Below are positions 7,964 to 16,410 of a stretch of 64,000 nucleotides of DNA, one piece after another. A program made the translations under genes and the position numbers. The notes under the pieces are model-generated. The model ran no database searches. It was given only the letters and a program-made list of their open reading frames with translations, and had not been told where the DNA came from. Source of the DNA: TMP-7 sp038212445 (lineage in GTDB: Bacteria > Acidobacteriota > Terriglobia > Bryobacterales > Bryobacteraceae); NCBI GenBank assembly GCA_038212445.1, contig JBBQUM010000011.1, positions 1-64,000 of the forward strand, read 5' to 3'. Every line of letters starts with the position of its first letter. Positions within the stretch are counted from its first letter, which is position 1.

Positions 7964-8621
7964 TCAAGGACAATGGAAATTGATGTACGGGTTCAGGTGT
8001 TCGCCCTGAAAGATGTTGACCGCCTGGGCGTGTTGGGTACCGATGTGGCCGAATCCGATGTGTTTGCGAATGACCGCGCCAATCTTGGGCTTCCACTAAT
8101 CCGTTGTCGCCGGAATGCCGCGCCCGCGACTTGTTTTGCTCGATGAATAACCTCCCCAACAGCTTGCCCACCGTTTAGTTGATGAACTCGCTGCCAGCTT
8201 TCATTCCGACAATGTGGTAGGCGGCCTGGCCGTACTCTTCGTATTCCCGTTGCAGAATCCGCTTGGTCGCCGGCCCACCCAAGTTCCCGTGTATTTTGTC
8301 CACGTAAGCCAACAGATTCACGTCGAACTCCTTGTAACGGCTGGCGAACTTCGCGCGCTGATACGCTACTGCCTTCACCCGCCCCGTCGTGGCGTAACTG
8401 GCGATCAGACGCGTCAGTTGCGCTCAGCTCATTCCAGTCATCCGCTCCATGTGTCGCCGTACTAACCCCTTGTTCGTCAGGTTCAACGTGCCGTACTCGT
8501 GCTGCACCAGCGTCCGCTCGAACCAGGCACGTACCTCTCCCCGCCGCTGCCCGGCAAACAAAACCTCGCCGCTCCAGCTCAAAAATGCCCGAATTTGAGG
8601 CTCATCTCCTAAGGAACACAT
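7964..8621 (-). pseudogene. Decayed DDE transposase/integrase-type insertion sequence
   Basis: Two ends of one transposase remain. The N-terminal part (8621 downward) is interrupted by an in-frame TGA at 8424-8426, after which the frame continues as AQLTRLIASYATTGRVKAVA and then YKEFDVNLLAYVDKIHGNLG, leaving the family sequence near 8200. The C-terminal part (about 8150-7964) contains DNGLVEA. After a one-base frameshift it continues as GAVIRKHIGFGHIG and HLNPYINFHCP up to TGA at 7964-7966. I recognise these as start and end of one integrase-type transposase family. The central catalytic region is deleted, so the element is dead. Confidence 0.75.
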
Positions 8622-8738
8622 TTCTAAATCAGCGTCGCTTCTGGAACGAGTTGGAATCCGATAGCCATGGCTTGCGCTTTCAGCTTGGCTTCCACGGGTA
8701 GACCCGCCATCTGTTCCGAATTGGCAAAGATTCTTTCG

Positions 8739-9359
8739 TCATAGGGGACCGTTCACAGCCATTCTTAAGGCTCCAGCGGCTCGATTGCGGCCAGGGCGAG
8801 TCTTGACTGATAGTGTCTTGCCCCCGCTGATGTCATTGTCGGGACACAACCCCAACCAGGATGCAAATGCGGCGCCACTGCGGAACCGCGAGAGGTCAGG
8901 CCCAACCTCGGCTAACAAAGTATGGGCTGTCAAAACGCTGATTCCAGGTACAGCCATCAGATAGACGCCAAAGATCTGATACAGGTGTCCGCGTAAATCG
9001 AAGCTCGGCTGATTGGTGCATAGATTTCGTCGGTTCACCTTCGCCGAAGGCAAGGACTTGGCGAGCACATCAATTGTGGTATCGAACGTGGTCAAGCGCT
9101 CCTCAATGTCGCGATCACACTCAGCCATTAGCTACTGGTAGTTTCGCCATGCCGCCAAGCATTGACGGAGCGTGAACAAATGCTCCCGCCGACAATCCCC
9201 CACCAACGATTTGATCGTCGCCTTAGGACCGGCAGTTCTGGTGCTTTTTCTTTCTGCCTGTGCTTTCGTGCTTGCGACATCGTAGGTCACCTCGGCTCAT
9301 AGTTGCCGAATGTGGCGGCCCAGGCTCTGCAAAACGGGCAGTCTCCTAAACGGGATCAT
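8739..9359 (-). pseudogene. Decayed IS110-family transposase
   Basis: The minus-strand frame shows the C-terminal helix-hairpin-helix region of IS110-type transposases: VPGISVLTAHTLLAEVGPDL, then FRSGAAFASWLGLCPDN and SGGKTLS. Upstream, the same frame continues through a TAG at 9132-9134 (before LMAECDRDIEERL) and a TGA at 9297-9299 (before AEVTYDVASTKAQ), with clear protein-like sequence between the stops. The catalytic DEDD N-terminal domain is not found, and the C-terminus is cut short at 8739. Multiple stops show it is no longer functional. Confidence 0.78.
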
Positions 9360-9717
9360 TGGCTGCTTCGTGCCAACCTAACCGTCAACGTCACCACTGA
9401 TGCGATCGCGAGAGCCTGGAACCACGCTTGCATCCGGGCTTAAAAGCGCCACTGATGAATCGGTCTTAGCTGTCGCCGCGCACGGCTCTCGGATTTTATC
9501 CCAGCAGACTCGCCCTGTGTTCCGTGCTGATGTGACCGGGATCAATCGGTCCCTAGCTTCGTGAGACAAGAGAGACGTGCAACTTTTCCAGGATCGTGTC
9601 ATCATATAGCTGTATCTACACTCCCCATCTCACGCTCGGAACTCCGCTCTGCTCGTTTCGCCGAGTCCTGCAATCTATAGCAAATCCATTTAGTTCGAAA
9701 GGTTCACAACTATACAC
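9360..9717. other. Non-coding stretch upstream of infA
   Basis: I see no supported gene here. A 75-residue minus-strand ORF (9378-9605) has no recognisable domain and lies in transposon-derived sequence. The last 40 bases form the AT-rich leader of infA, with a weak GAAAGG ribosome-binding site about 15 nt before its ATG. Confidence 0.5.
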
Positions 9718-9987
9718 ATGAGACAAAACGATGCGAAGTCTGCACCGAAAGCCGCCCGCTCCAATGGTCCCGACAAAGAGGATTCCATTGAAGTGATGGG
9801 CAACGTAGTTGAAAAGTTTAAAGCTGGAATGTTCTCAATCCAGTTGGATGCCGGCACCACAGTGCTCGCCACAATGGCGGGAAGACTGCGCCGCAATCGC
9901 ATCAAGGTTTTGAACGGCGACCGCGTTTCCCTGGAACTCTCCCCCTACGATCTCTCCAAGGGCCGAATCACCTACCGTCACAAGTAA
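9718..9987 (+). CDS. infA: Translation initiation factor IF-1
   Basis: An 89-residue S1/OB-fold protein. The core DSIEVMGNVVEKFKAGMFSI, GDRVSLELSPYDLSKGRI and the ending TYRHK are diagnostic of IF-1, which fills the ribosomal A site during initiation. It carries about 19 extra residues before the usual KEDSIEV start, rich in Lys, Arg, Ala and Ser. No in-frame start codon exists at the conventional position, so the extension appears real. The gene stands alone and is not in a ribosomal protein operon, between a transposon graveyard and the polyphosphate cluster. Confidence 0.93.
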   Translation: MRQNDAKSAPKAARSNGPDKEDSIEVMGNVVEKFKAGMFSIQLDAGTTVLATMAGRLRRNRIKVLNGDRVSLELSPYDLSKGRITYRHK

Positions 9988-9999
9988 TCGGGCGGCTCT

Positions 10000-10509
10000 T
10001 TATTGAGCACCCTTCTTCGCGGGTTTACGAGGATGTGCCAAGTAGCTAGCCCATCGTGTCTCTTTACCCGAGTGGTCCATCTTTTCCTTCCAGAAACGTT
10101 GAAAATCGCGAAACAGCTTTGCTGAGCTACGCTCCACGCGATTTTTCAGCCGAGCCTTCTTCTCCTCGGGGCCGGGCAGTTCCGGCAGCACACGCAGCAG
10201 CGTGGCACAGTCGTTCAGATCGCCGAGGATGCCCTGGGCATCTTTCAACAATCCCAAGTAGGTTTCGAATGCCGTGCCATAGCAGGGACGGAATAACTCC
10301 ATGGCATAACGGAGGCGCTTACCGTGGAGTCGCAGCCCGTGCAGACTGGTGGCAGTGGGCGTACCGTCAGCCAGCAGGCGACCGGCCTCCAAATAAGCGG
10401 CGAGCATCGGCGGGAGCAAGCGCGCTGCGTTCTCTGGAGCGGGGTCAGATTCTTTCCAGCGCTCCGTCTTCTCCTTGACGACCTTCACAGTCCGAGCCTT
10501 TTTGCCCAC
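10000..10509 (-). CDS. CHAD protein, C-terminal half (second frame)
   Basis: A 169-residue ORF starting at GTG (10507-10509) that encodes the second helical half of a CHAD domain. It has the characteristic LHGLRLHGKRLRYAMELFRP helix and the LGLLKDAQGILGDLNDCATL segment. CHAD proteins bind inorganic polyphosphate through conserved His and Lys/Arg residues on paired four-helix bundles. The ORF overlaps the first half by 25 bp in the -1 frame. Together the two give about 300 residues, the usual length of a single CHAD protein. Either this is a frameshifted gene or the product is made from two chains. Confidence 0.75.
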   Translation of the reverse strand: MGKKARTVKVVKEKTERWKESDPAPENAARLLPPMLAAYLEAGRLLADGTPTATSLHGLRLHGKRLRYAMELFRPCYGTAFETYLGLLKDAQGILGDLNDCATLLRVLPELPGPEEKKARLKNRVERSSAKLFRDFQRFWKEKMDHSGKETRWASYLAHPRKPAKKGAQ

Positions 10510-10886
10510 TTCCCCAGCGGATCCTTCCGCAACAACTTGCCGACGCTGGTGCCGAGTTTGGTGGCTTCGTCAGCGCGCTGCTCACGCAGAGCCGCGACAA
10601 TCTCAGATGGCTCGCGCTCTGACTTAAGCGCCAGTTTGACGATGACGTCACGATCGCGGACGATGCCGGCACTCTGCATCACAGGGTCCAAGCTGCGGCG
10701 AATCTTCTTGGCCTTCCTGGGCGCAAACTCCGGCCGAAACACACGCAGCGCAGCTTTAAAGCGGCGAATGCTGACGCGCAGGTCGTGAACCTCGTCTTCG
10801 CCGGCACTGTCGTTGACCTGATTCAGGCAATCAACCAAACGCTGCAGCCGGTCTTGAGTCTGTACTCTCGCAAAATCACTCGCCAT
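10485..10886 (-). CDS. CHAD protein, N-terminal half
   Basis: A 133-residue ORF with the first CHAD helical bundle: VHDLRVSIRRFKAALRVFRP and the SLDPVMQSAGIVRDRDVIV segment. I place the start at ATG 10886 because AAGGTGG lies six bases before it; a longer ORF to 10940 runs into the ppx gene. It overlaps the ppx stop by 11 bp, so the two are co-translated. CHAD, Ppx and SixA genes often occur together, which points to polyphosphate metabolism or binding. It ends in TGA just after a run of five A residues, where the -1 frame takes over the CHAD sequence. Confidence 0.8.
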   Translation of the reverse strand: MASDFARVQTQDRLQRLVDCLNQVNDSAGEDEVHDLRVSIRRFKAALRVFRPEFAPRKAKKIRRSLDPVMQSAGIVRDRDVIVKLALKSEREPSEIVAALREQRADEATKLGTSVGKLLRKDPLGKWAKRLGL

Positions 10887-12414
10887 TTCCCACCTTCTCA
10901 AACTGGACAGGCGTGTTGTACACCTGCTGGAAAACGTCACCGACTCGCTCCGCCGCCCATTGTTCCAGGTCGATATCGGCGTCGGATTCGAGTCGAACGA
11001 TCACGTTCCCATTCCGTGAGACGCAATTGATGTTACGAAGTAACTGCTCATGACTGCGATCAAGCGCATCGGCGACCCTAAGCAGGGGCACGAGAAACAG
11101 CGTTGTTCGCCTTTCTTCCGCCAAAAGCGACTGATACTGAGGGTGAAGTGCGCTGGGCATCGATTTGCGATGATACCGGCAGAGGGTCGCGATCAATTCC
11201 CGCTCCCGGTCGGTAAAGGCGGCGAGATCCGAGTTTTGCACCAGGTAGTAGGAGTGTTTGTGATGCCGTGTGTCGCTGACGTAATGGCCGGTATCGTGAA
11301 GGTAAGCGGCGGCCTCAAGTAATTTGCCGGCGTCCGGGGGCAGGCGGTGGAGCGGCTGGAGACCGATAAACAACGAATGCGCCAGCGAGGCCACCTTACG
11401 TGCGTGTTTGAGCGAGACCCCATAGTGCGTTGCGATTTGTTCGACAGCTTGCCGCTGATCCGAGCTCATGCGGGACTTCTCGCGTCCCACACCGCGCGCC
11501 GCAAGGTCGGCAATGATGCCGTCACGCACGCCGGCCGAGGAGTAGTAGATCGAGGCGGCTCCCACTTCCTGCATTACCCTCGATAACCCCGCCGCACCGG
11601 CGACGATGATCTCGGCACGCCGCGCGCCGATGCCGGTTACCTTGCGGCGGCCATCGAGATCCTGCTGCGCCAGCGCCCGGTAAAGTTCGCGCACCTGGGG
11701 TCCGGAAGCACGCAGACGGTCGGCATTGTCGCGCTTGGCGCGCGGCACGCGATTGATCGCGCAGATTAGTGCTGCGGCCGTTGCCGAAGTGCCAATCACG
11801 CGATCCCATTTTTGTTTGCCGATGCGCCGCACCGCCGAATCAATCCGGTCGGCGATATAGGTTTCCATGCGATGGAGTTCCCGCGCCGAGGCAGGATCCG
11901 ATTTTAGGAATACGCCGGTGAGGCGCAGCGCACCCAAAGGCTTTGAAAATGACTCCCGGATCTTCCCGGCTTCAGAATGAATGATCTCCATGCTGCCGCC
12001 GCCGATATCGACGATCAGGATTCGCTGCTTGGGGTGCGGCCAGGTGGATTGGACGCCAAGGTGAATCAGGCGCGCTTCCTCAATTCCGGAAATGATCTCC
12101 ACCCTCACGCCCGCAGCCTGCGACATTCGATCGAGGAACTCGTGCTGGTTGTTGGCGTCCCGCACCGCCGCGGTGGCGACGGCTCGGACGCCCAGAACAT
12201 CCAGTCGCGTCCACGTCTCCGCCATCTGCTTCAGCAGTCCCTCGACGAACACCATGGCGTCGTTGGAAATTCGTCCAGTGCGAAAGACACTATCGCCCAG
12301 CCGTGTTACCTGTCGGTCGGATGCGAGAACCTGCGTCGGAACGCCTGGATTGACGTCGGCGACCTCCATGCGGACGGAATTACTGCCAATGTCGACGGCG
12401 GCGTAGCGTGGCAC
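10876..12414 (-). CDS. ppx: Exopolyphosphatase / pppGpp phosphohydrolase (Ppx/GppA) with HD domain
   Basis: A 512-residue protein starting at GTG. The N-terminal actin-like Ppx/GppA domain (about 1-300) shows the phosphate-binding loop MPRYAAVDIGSNSVRMEV and the second loop IVDIGGGSMEIIHSE. The C-terminal part (about 310-500) is an HD-type helical domain with AAYLHDTGHYVSDTRHHKHS. The family releases phosphate from polyphosphate and/or hydrolyses pppGpp; sequence alone does not separate the two. It is followed directly by the CHAD ORFs and faces sixA. The starts of ppx and sixA are only 26 bp apart, so at least one promoter must lie inside the opposing gene. Confidence 0.9.
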   Translation of the reverse strand: MPRYAAVDIGSNSVRMEVADVNPGVPTQVLASDRQVTRLGDSVFRTGRISNDAMVFVEGLLKQMAETWTRLDVLGVRAVATAAVRDANNQHEFLDRMSQAAGVRVEIISGIEEARLIHLGVQSTWPHPKQRILIVDIGGGSMEIIHSEAGKIRESFSKPLGALRLTGVFLKSDPASARELHRMETYIADRIDSAVRRIGKQKWDRVIGTSATAAALICAINRVPRAKRDNADRLRASGPQVRELYRALAQQDLDGRRKVTGIGARRAEIIVAGAAGLSRVMQEVGAASIYYSSAGVRDGIIADLAARGVGREKSRMSSDQRQAVEQIATHYGVSLKHARKVASLAHSLFIGLQPLHRLPPDAGKLLEAAAYLHDTGHYVSDTRHHKHSYYLVQNSDLAAFTDRERELIATLCRYHRKSMPSALHPQYQSLLAEERRTTLFLVPLLRVADALDRSHEQLLRNINCVSRNGNVIVRLESDADIDLEQWAAERVGDVFQQVYNTPVQFEKVGNGE

Positions 12415-12440
12415 CTAGCTATGATATCGTTGCCTCGCAA

Positions 12441-12908
12441 ATGCTTATTGATATTCTCCGGCACGCGATTGCTGAGGACCGCCGTCCGAACCTGCCAGAC
12501 GCGGATCGCGAACTTACCGCCGATGGCCGCGAGAAGTTGAAGGCTGTACTCAGCCGTGCCGGCAAGTCGAAGGTAAAGCCGTCGGTGATTCTCTCAAGCC
12601 CTCTGGTTCGCGCCGTACAGACCGCCGAAATGGCGGCATCCGCGCTGAAGTGTAAGCGGCTCATCCAAGTGAAGACGCTGATTCCGGGTACTGCGGCAGA
12701 GGAAACGTGGAATGAGATCTCGAAATTTTCCGACGCCGACGAGGTAATGGTTGTCGGCCACGAGCCGCACCTGGGACGGTTCGCCGCGTTTCTACTCGGC
12801 ACTCCATCTCTCGCGATCGATTTCAAGAAGGCGGGGCTGATGCAATTGTCGAGGGAAGGCGAACACACGACTCTCGAGTGGTATCTGGTTCCCAGACTCT
12901 GTAGGTGA
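12441..12908 (+). CDS. sixA: SixA-type phosphohistidine phosphatase
   Basis: A 155-residue histidine-phosphatase-fold protein. The catalytic motif is ILRHAIAEDR near the N-terminus (RHA rather than the usual RHG), and the second His is in MVVGHEPHLG. SixA removes phosphate from phospho-His on HPt domains. I chose ATG 12441 because the family begins right before the RH motif; an upstream GTG at 12408 would overlap ppx. SixA genes are frequent neighbours of CHAD and Ppx genes. This may reflect a wider role in phosphate or polyphosphate signalling than the E. coli function. Confidence 0.85.
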   Translation: MLIDILRHAIAEDRRPNLPDADRELTADGREKLKAVLSRAGKSKVKPSVILSSPLVRAVQTAEMAASALKCKRLIQVKTLIPGTAAEETWNEISKFSDADEVMVVGHEPHLGRFAAFLLGTPSLAIDFKKAGLMQLSREGEHTTLEWYLVPRLCR

Positions 12909-12915
12909 ACTGGGG

Positions 12916-14166
12916 CTACTCGTAGCGAAGAGCGTCCACGGGATCGAGCCGAGCCGCTTTGTTCGCGGGCCAGATTCCGAAGAACAGGCCTATGCCGACA
13001 CTCACGACTACTCCGAGACCCGCCGCCCATAGCGGTACGGTGGTGGGCAGGGAAGGGAATACCAGCCGCGCGATCATCGAGATGGTCCAGCCGAGCGCCA
13101 TTCCAATCAGTCCTCCCATGCCCGTCAAGACGACGGCCTCGGTGAGAAACTGAATCACGATGTCGATGCGGCGGGCGCCGATGGCTTTGCGAACGCCAAT
13201 CTCACGAGTACGCTCGGTGACTGAAACGAGCATGATGTTCATCACGCCGATTCCGCCAACCAGCAGACCAATGGAACTGAGCACCACCATTACCAGTGCA
13301 GTTACCGATGTAATCTTGCGGAAGTCTTCCACCATCTGTTCAGAAGTCGAGATCGCGAAGTTGTCGGGTTGATTGGCAGGCACGCGCCGTTCCTGGCGCA
13401 GAACTGCGCGAACTTCATCGGTGGCCACGGCAAGCATTCCAGGCTTGGCGGCGACAATGATCATGTTCTCCTTCGCCGACGGGAACATCTTTCGCATCGT
13501 GAAATAGGGAATCAGAACGCGGCGGTCTTCCTGTCCGGGGAACGATGCCGCGGGGCGTTTCATGACGCCCACTACCTCAAGACTGTGGCCGGTGACCTCA
13601 ACTGTTTTTCCGATCGGATTCTGACCTGCAAATAGCGCCTTGCCGACGTCCTCGCCGATGGCGACCACGGGCATATGGTGCCGGTTCTCGGTGTCGGTGA
13701 AGAAACGGCCGGTCATCATCTCCGCTTGTCCGCCCTCTACGTAACCCTCCTCGGTTCCACCCATATCGATTTGGAACATATCGTTGCCCTTGTAACGAAT
13801 GCTGAAAATCTGGGGGCCGCGGGAGTTGGGATTCCACGGGAATAGGTAGGGGCTGGCGTGCTCCACCGACGGGCATCGTTCAACGATGGCCATCGCCTCC
13901 TCGTAGGTGAGCGGTTTCCGCTGCCGCTCCTCGGCAGTGGCATTGTGGAAGCCGATGGGGAACTTGAAAATAATGAGATTGTTGGTACCGAAGCTGCGCA
14001 GAACGCCGGTGACGGCGCCGTCGAAACCGGTAAGAATCGAGCCTACGCCGATAATGGTGCCGGTGCCGATGATGACACCGAGCACTGTCAGAAAGGCTCG
14101 CATCTTGTGCTCGCGGATCGTGTTTAATGCGAGCGATATGCCGGCCCAAAGTTGAGCTAAACTCAT
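12916..14166 (-). CDS. MacB-type ABC transporter permease
   Basis: A 416-residue protein with an N-terminal membrane helix (TIREHKMRAFLTVLGVIIG), a periplasmic MacB core domain (about 60-260) and a C-terminal FtsX block of three helices with TERTREIGVRKAIGARRIDI. MacB-type permeases are mechanotransmitters working with an ATPase and often a periplasmic adaptor. No ATPase or adaptor gene is adjacent. It overlaps the next permease gene by 4 bp, so the pair probably forms a heterodimer. The only stand-alone LolD-like ATPase in the window is at 43812-44501. Confidence 0.88.
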   Translation of the reverse strand: MSLAQLWAGISLALNTIREHKMRAFLTVLGVIIGTGTIIGVGSILTGFDGAVTGVLRSFGTNNLIIFKFPIGFHNATAEERQRKPLTYEEAMAIVERCPSVEHASPYLFPWNPNSRGPQIFSIRYKGNDMFQIDMGGTEEGYVEGGQAEMMTGRFFTDTENRHHMPVVAIGEDVGKALFAGQNPIGKTVEVTGHSLEVVGVMKRPAASFPGQEDRRVLIPYFTMRKMFPSAKENMIIVAAKPGMLAVATDEVRAVLRQERRVPANQPDNFAISTSEQMVEDFRKITSVTALVMVVLSSIGLLVGGIGVMNIMLVSVTERTREIGVRKAIGARRIDIVIQFLTEAVVLTGMGGLIGMALGWTISMIARLVFPSLPTTVPLWAAGLGVVVSVGIGLFFGIWPANKAARLDPVDALRYE

Positions 14167-15407
14167 GATTCCGCCCTCAGCGCTTCAATCGGGTCAAGCT
14201 TAGCGGCGCGCTGCGCCGGGTAGATTCCAAAGAAAAGTCCGACGACTGCCGACAGTCCGACACCGATGAATATCGCAGTCATGGGCAAGCGCATCGGAAC
14301 CGGTGTGAAGCTACGGACAATGACGGCGGCAATCCAAGCGATGACGACGCCGATCAAGCCGCCACTTGCCGACAGCATTGCCGACTCCACCAGAAATTGA
14401 TAGAGAATATCCTTGCGACGTGCGCCGACGGATTTCCGGATGCCGATCTCACGCGTGCGTTCCGTTACGACGGCGAGCATGATGTTCATGATCACCACGC
14501 CGCCCACCACCATGAACACGCTGACGACGGCTACCGCAGTGGCCGCGATGGCGCCCGTTAACTGGTCCCAGGCACTGGTGAGCGATTCTGAAGAGATCTG
14601 CGAGAAATTGTCGTCCTGCTTCGGCTTCAGATGCCGGTGCGCTCTCAGCAGCACCTTCATCTCATCCATAGCCTGGTTAAGCACTGTACGGTCTTTGGCC
14701 AATGCAAGATAGGTCAAGCCAGAGCGCGAACCATAGATTTTGAAGTAAGTCTCAACCGGAATGGCGACAAAGCTGTCCTGGCTCTGGCCGAAGACGCTGC
14801 CTTTGGGCTTTGCGACACCCACCACCTCGAACGGTAGACCCTCGATCTGGATTGTCTTGCCCACCGGATCTACGTTGGGAAAAAAGCGGTCCTTCAGGTC
14901 GCTGCCGATAAACGCAACCAGCATGCGGCGCTGATCTTCCACGTCGGTGTAGAAACGGCCCGTTTCGATGGTGGTATTCGAGATCACGGCGTAGTTGGTG
15001 GTGCCGCCCGTCAGCCCCACCGAGTCCATGGAGTCGCCCTTGTAGGTGACGGTGACTCCGCGGCCGGAGGACAAGCCCAACTCTCGGAGCAGAGTGGTCT
15101 TTTCCTTGAGGAAATGGAATTCTTCCGGGCTCAGTTGCGGGTTCTTACGTTGAAATTCCAAGAATTTTTTCGGGTCCCAATTGCCGATGAAGGCCATGCG
15201 AACCACTCGAAAGCCATCCGCGCCCATGTTGGAGACGTTCTCGGCGATATAGGCGTTCATGCCGTTGATCACCGACATCACCGCGATCAGCGTGGTGGTG
15301 GCGAGGATGATCCCAAGCAGGGTCAGAAAGCTGCGAAGCTTACTGCCGCGGAGCGAATCGGCCGCAACTGCGGCGGCTTCGGCAAATGAGGCATTCTGAC
15401 GCACCAT
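14163..15407 (-). CDS. MacB-type ABC transporter permease
   Basis: A 414-residue paralogue of the following permease with the same plan: helix LRGSKLRSFLTLLGIILATT, periplasmic core, and FtsX block with TERTREIGIRKSVGARRKDI. I prefer ATG 15407 as start; an extension to TTG 15446 would run into the upstream hydrolase gene. There is no Shine-Dalgarno. The ATG sits 2 nt after a strong hairpin that contains the hydrolase stop codon, so translation may depend on ribosomes finishing the upstream gene. It could be cotranscribed with the purine operon. Confidence 0.85.
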   Translation of the reverse strand: MVRQNASFAEAAAVAADSLRGSKLRSFLTLLGIILATTTLIAVMSVINGMNAYIAENVSNMGADGFRVVRMAFIGNWDPKKFLEFQRKNPQLSPEEFHFLKEKTTLLRELGLSSGRGVTVTYKGDSMDSVGLTGGTTNYAVISNTTIETGRFYTDVEDQRRMLVAFIGSDLKDRFFPNVDPVGKTIQIEGLPFEVVGVAKPKGSVFGQSQDSFVAIPVETYFKIYGSRSGLTYLALAKDRTVLNQAMDEMKVLLRAHRHLKPKQDDNFSQISSESLTSAWDQLTGAIAATAVAVVSVFMVVGGVVIMNIMLAVVTERTREIGIRKSVGARRKDILYQFLVESAMLSASGGLIGVVIAWIAAVIVRSFTPVPMRLPMTAIFIGVGLSAVVGLFFGIYPAQRAAKLDPIEALRAES

Positions 15408-15409
15408 AA

Positions 15410-15445
15410 TGTGGGAACGAGGATTTCTATCCTTATGTTCCCACA
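15410..15445 (-). promoter_or_regulatory. Hairpin spanning the hydrolase stop codon and permease start
   Basis: Perfect 9-bp arms (15410-15418 and 15437-15445) enclose a second 4-bp stem (15421-15424 with 15429-15432). The TAA of the hydrolase gene (15433-15435) lies in the internal loop, and the permease ATG begins 2 nt after the structure. There is no T-tract, so it is not a typical terminator. The position suggests translational coupling or an RNA-processing/attenuation point. Confidence 0.55.
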
Positions 15446-16410
15446 ATAGTTGAAGAAAGCCGCGCCTTGACGATTCCGGCTGCCCAGCCTACCACGATCG
15501 GGTCAAGCCAGAAGCGGTTTGCGCCTCGTGCGAGGAAGCCCAAATGTCCGCCGTGGTCGGGGGCGAGCAAGGTGAGATTGGGGTTGGAGCGAAAGGCAGG
15601 ATGATCGTAAACCTCGAATGGAATCAAGGGGTCGTCCTTGGCTTGCACCAACAGGGCCGGCACGCGGATGTCAGCAAGAAAGTTCTTCGCTGCCTGGGTG
15701 GCATAGTAATTTCCGGCATTGCCAAAGCCAAAAAGCCGGGCGGTGTACAGGTCGTCAAAGTCGTAGACGGTTCGAACGTTGGTTAGCTCACGGTCGGAAT
15801 ACAGGTCGGGCGCCTGCTTCGCCCGGACGCGAATTCGTTGTTTGAGCCGGCTCAGAAATCGCTTGGCGTAGATGAAATTCTGCTTCCGGCCGAGGCGTTC
15901 GACGCAAGCGGCGAGGTCGATGGGTGTCGATACTGCGCAGACACCGGCGATGAGATCGGTTTCGCCGAGTTCGCCGGCGAGTTTGAGCGAGACATTACCG
16001 CCTAGGGAAAATCCGATCAGAATAATCGGGCCTGCAGGCCGGACTCGTTCCAGAACGTAGCGCAGATCGGAAGTCTGGCCGGCGTGGTAGTTGGAAGGTG
16101 CGAGTTCTTCGGTGCCGCCGCAACTTCGCATATTGAAGCGGTGGACGATAAACCCGGCTTCCAATGCTGCCTGGGCCATGCTTCGTTTGTAGCCGGCATT
16201 GCTGGATCCCTCGAGGCCATGCACGAGGACGAGTTGACCCACCGGTTCAATCGATGGCGTCTGCGTGATGACAAGCACCTGGACACCGGGCTCGGTTTGG
16301 AACAACTGACGGTGCTCGGGAAACTGTACCGTGTCGAGACGCCGCGGCCAGAAGTTACCGAGGATGGTCAGCAGGTGGGGGTTGGAAACGATAGGCCGGA
16401 ACGGGGTCAT
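15433..16410 (-). CDS. YheT-like alpha/beta hydrolase
   Basis: A 325-residue hydrolase of the COG0429/YheT type. It begins with the family segment SNPHLLTILGNFWPR. It shows the oxyanion segment LVHGLEGSS, the nucleophile elbow GFSLGGN, an acid in QAKDDPLIP and the catalytic His in HGGHLGF. Substrates of this family are mostly unknown; short-chain esters are typical in vitro. The ATG directly follows the stop of the UAH gene (TAAATG), so it is the last coupled gene of the purine operon. A role in purine breakdown is not implied by the family. Confidence 0.85.
   Translation of the reverse strand: MTPFRPIVSNPHLLTILGNFWPRRLDTVQFPEHRQLFQTEPGVQVLVITQTPSIEPVGQLVLVHGLEGSSNAGYKRSMAQAALEAGFIVHRFNMRSCGGTEELAPSNYHAGQTSDLRYVLERVRPAGPIILIGFSLGGNVSLKLAGELGETDLIAGVCAVSTPIDLAACVERLGRKQNFIYAKRFLSRLKQRIRVRAKQAPDLYSDRELTNVRTVYDFDDLYTARLFGFGNAGNYYATQAAKNFLADIRVPALLVQAKDDPLIPFEVYDHPAFRSNPNLTLLAPDHGGHLGFLARGANRFWLDPIVVGWAAGIVKARLSSTIVGT

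Noticed and set aside
9378..9605. 75-residue minus-strand ORF near the IS110 remnant
   Set aside because: No recognisable transposase or other motif; kept as non-coding transposon debris.
10485..10515. Classical A AAA AAG slippery heptamer for the CHAD frameshift
   Set aside because: Only five A residues precede G and the codon phase does not match the X XXY YYZ pattern, so programmed slippage cannot be claimed.
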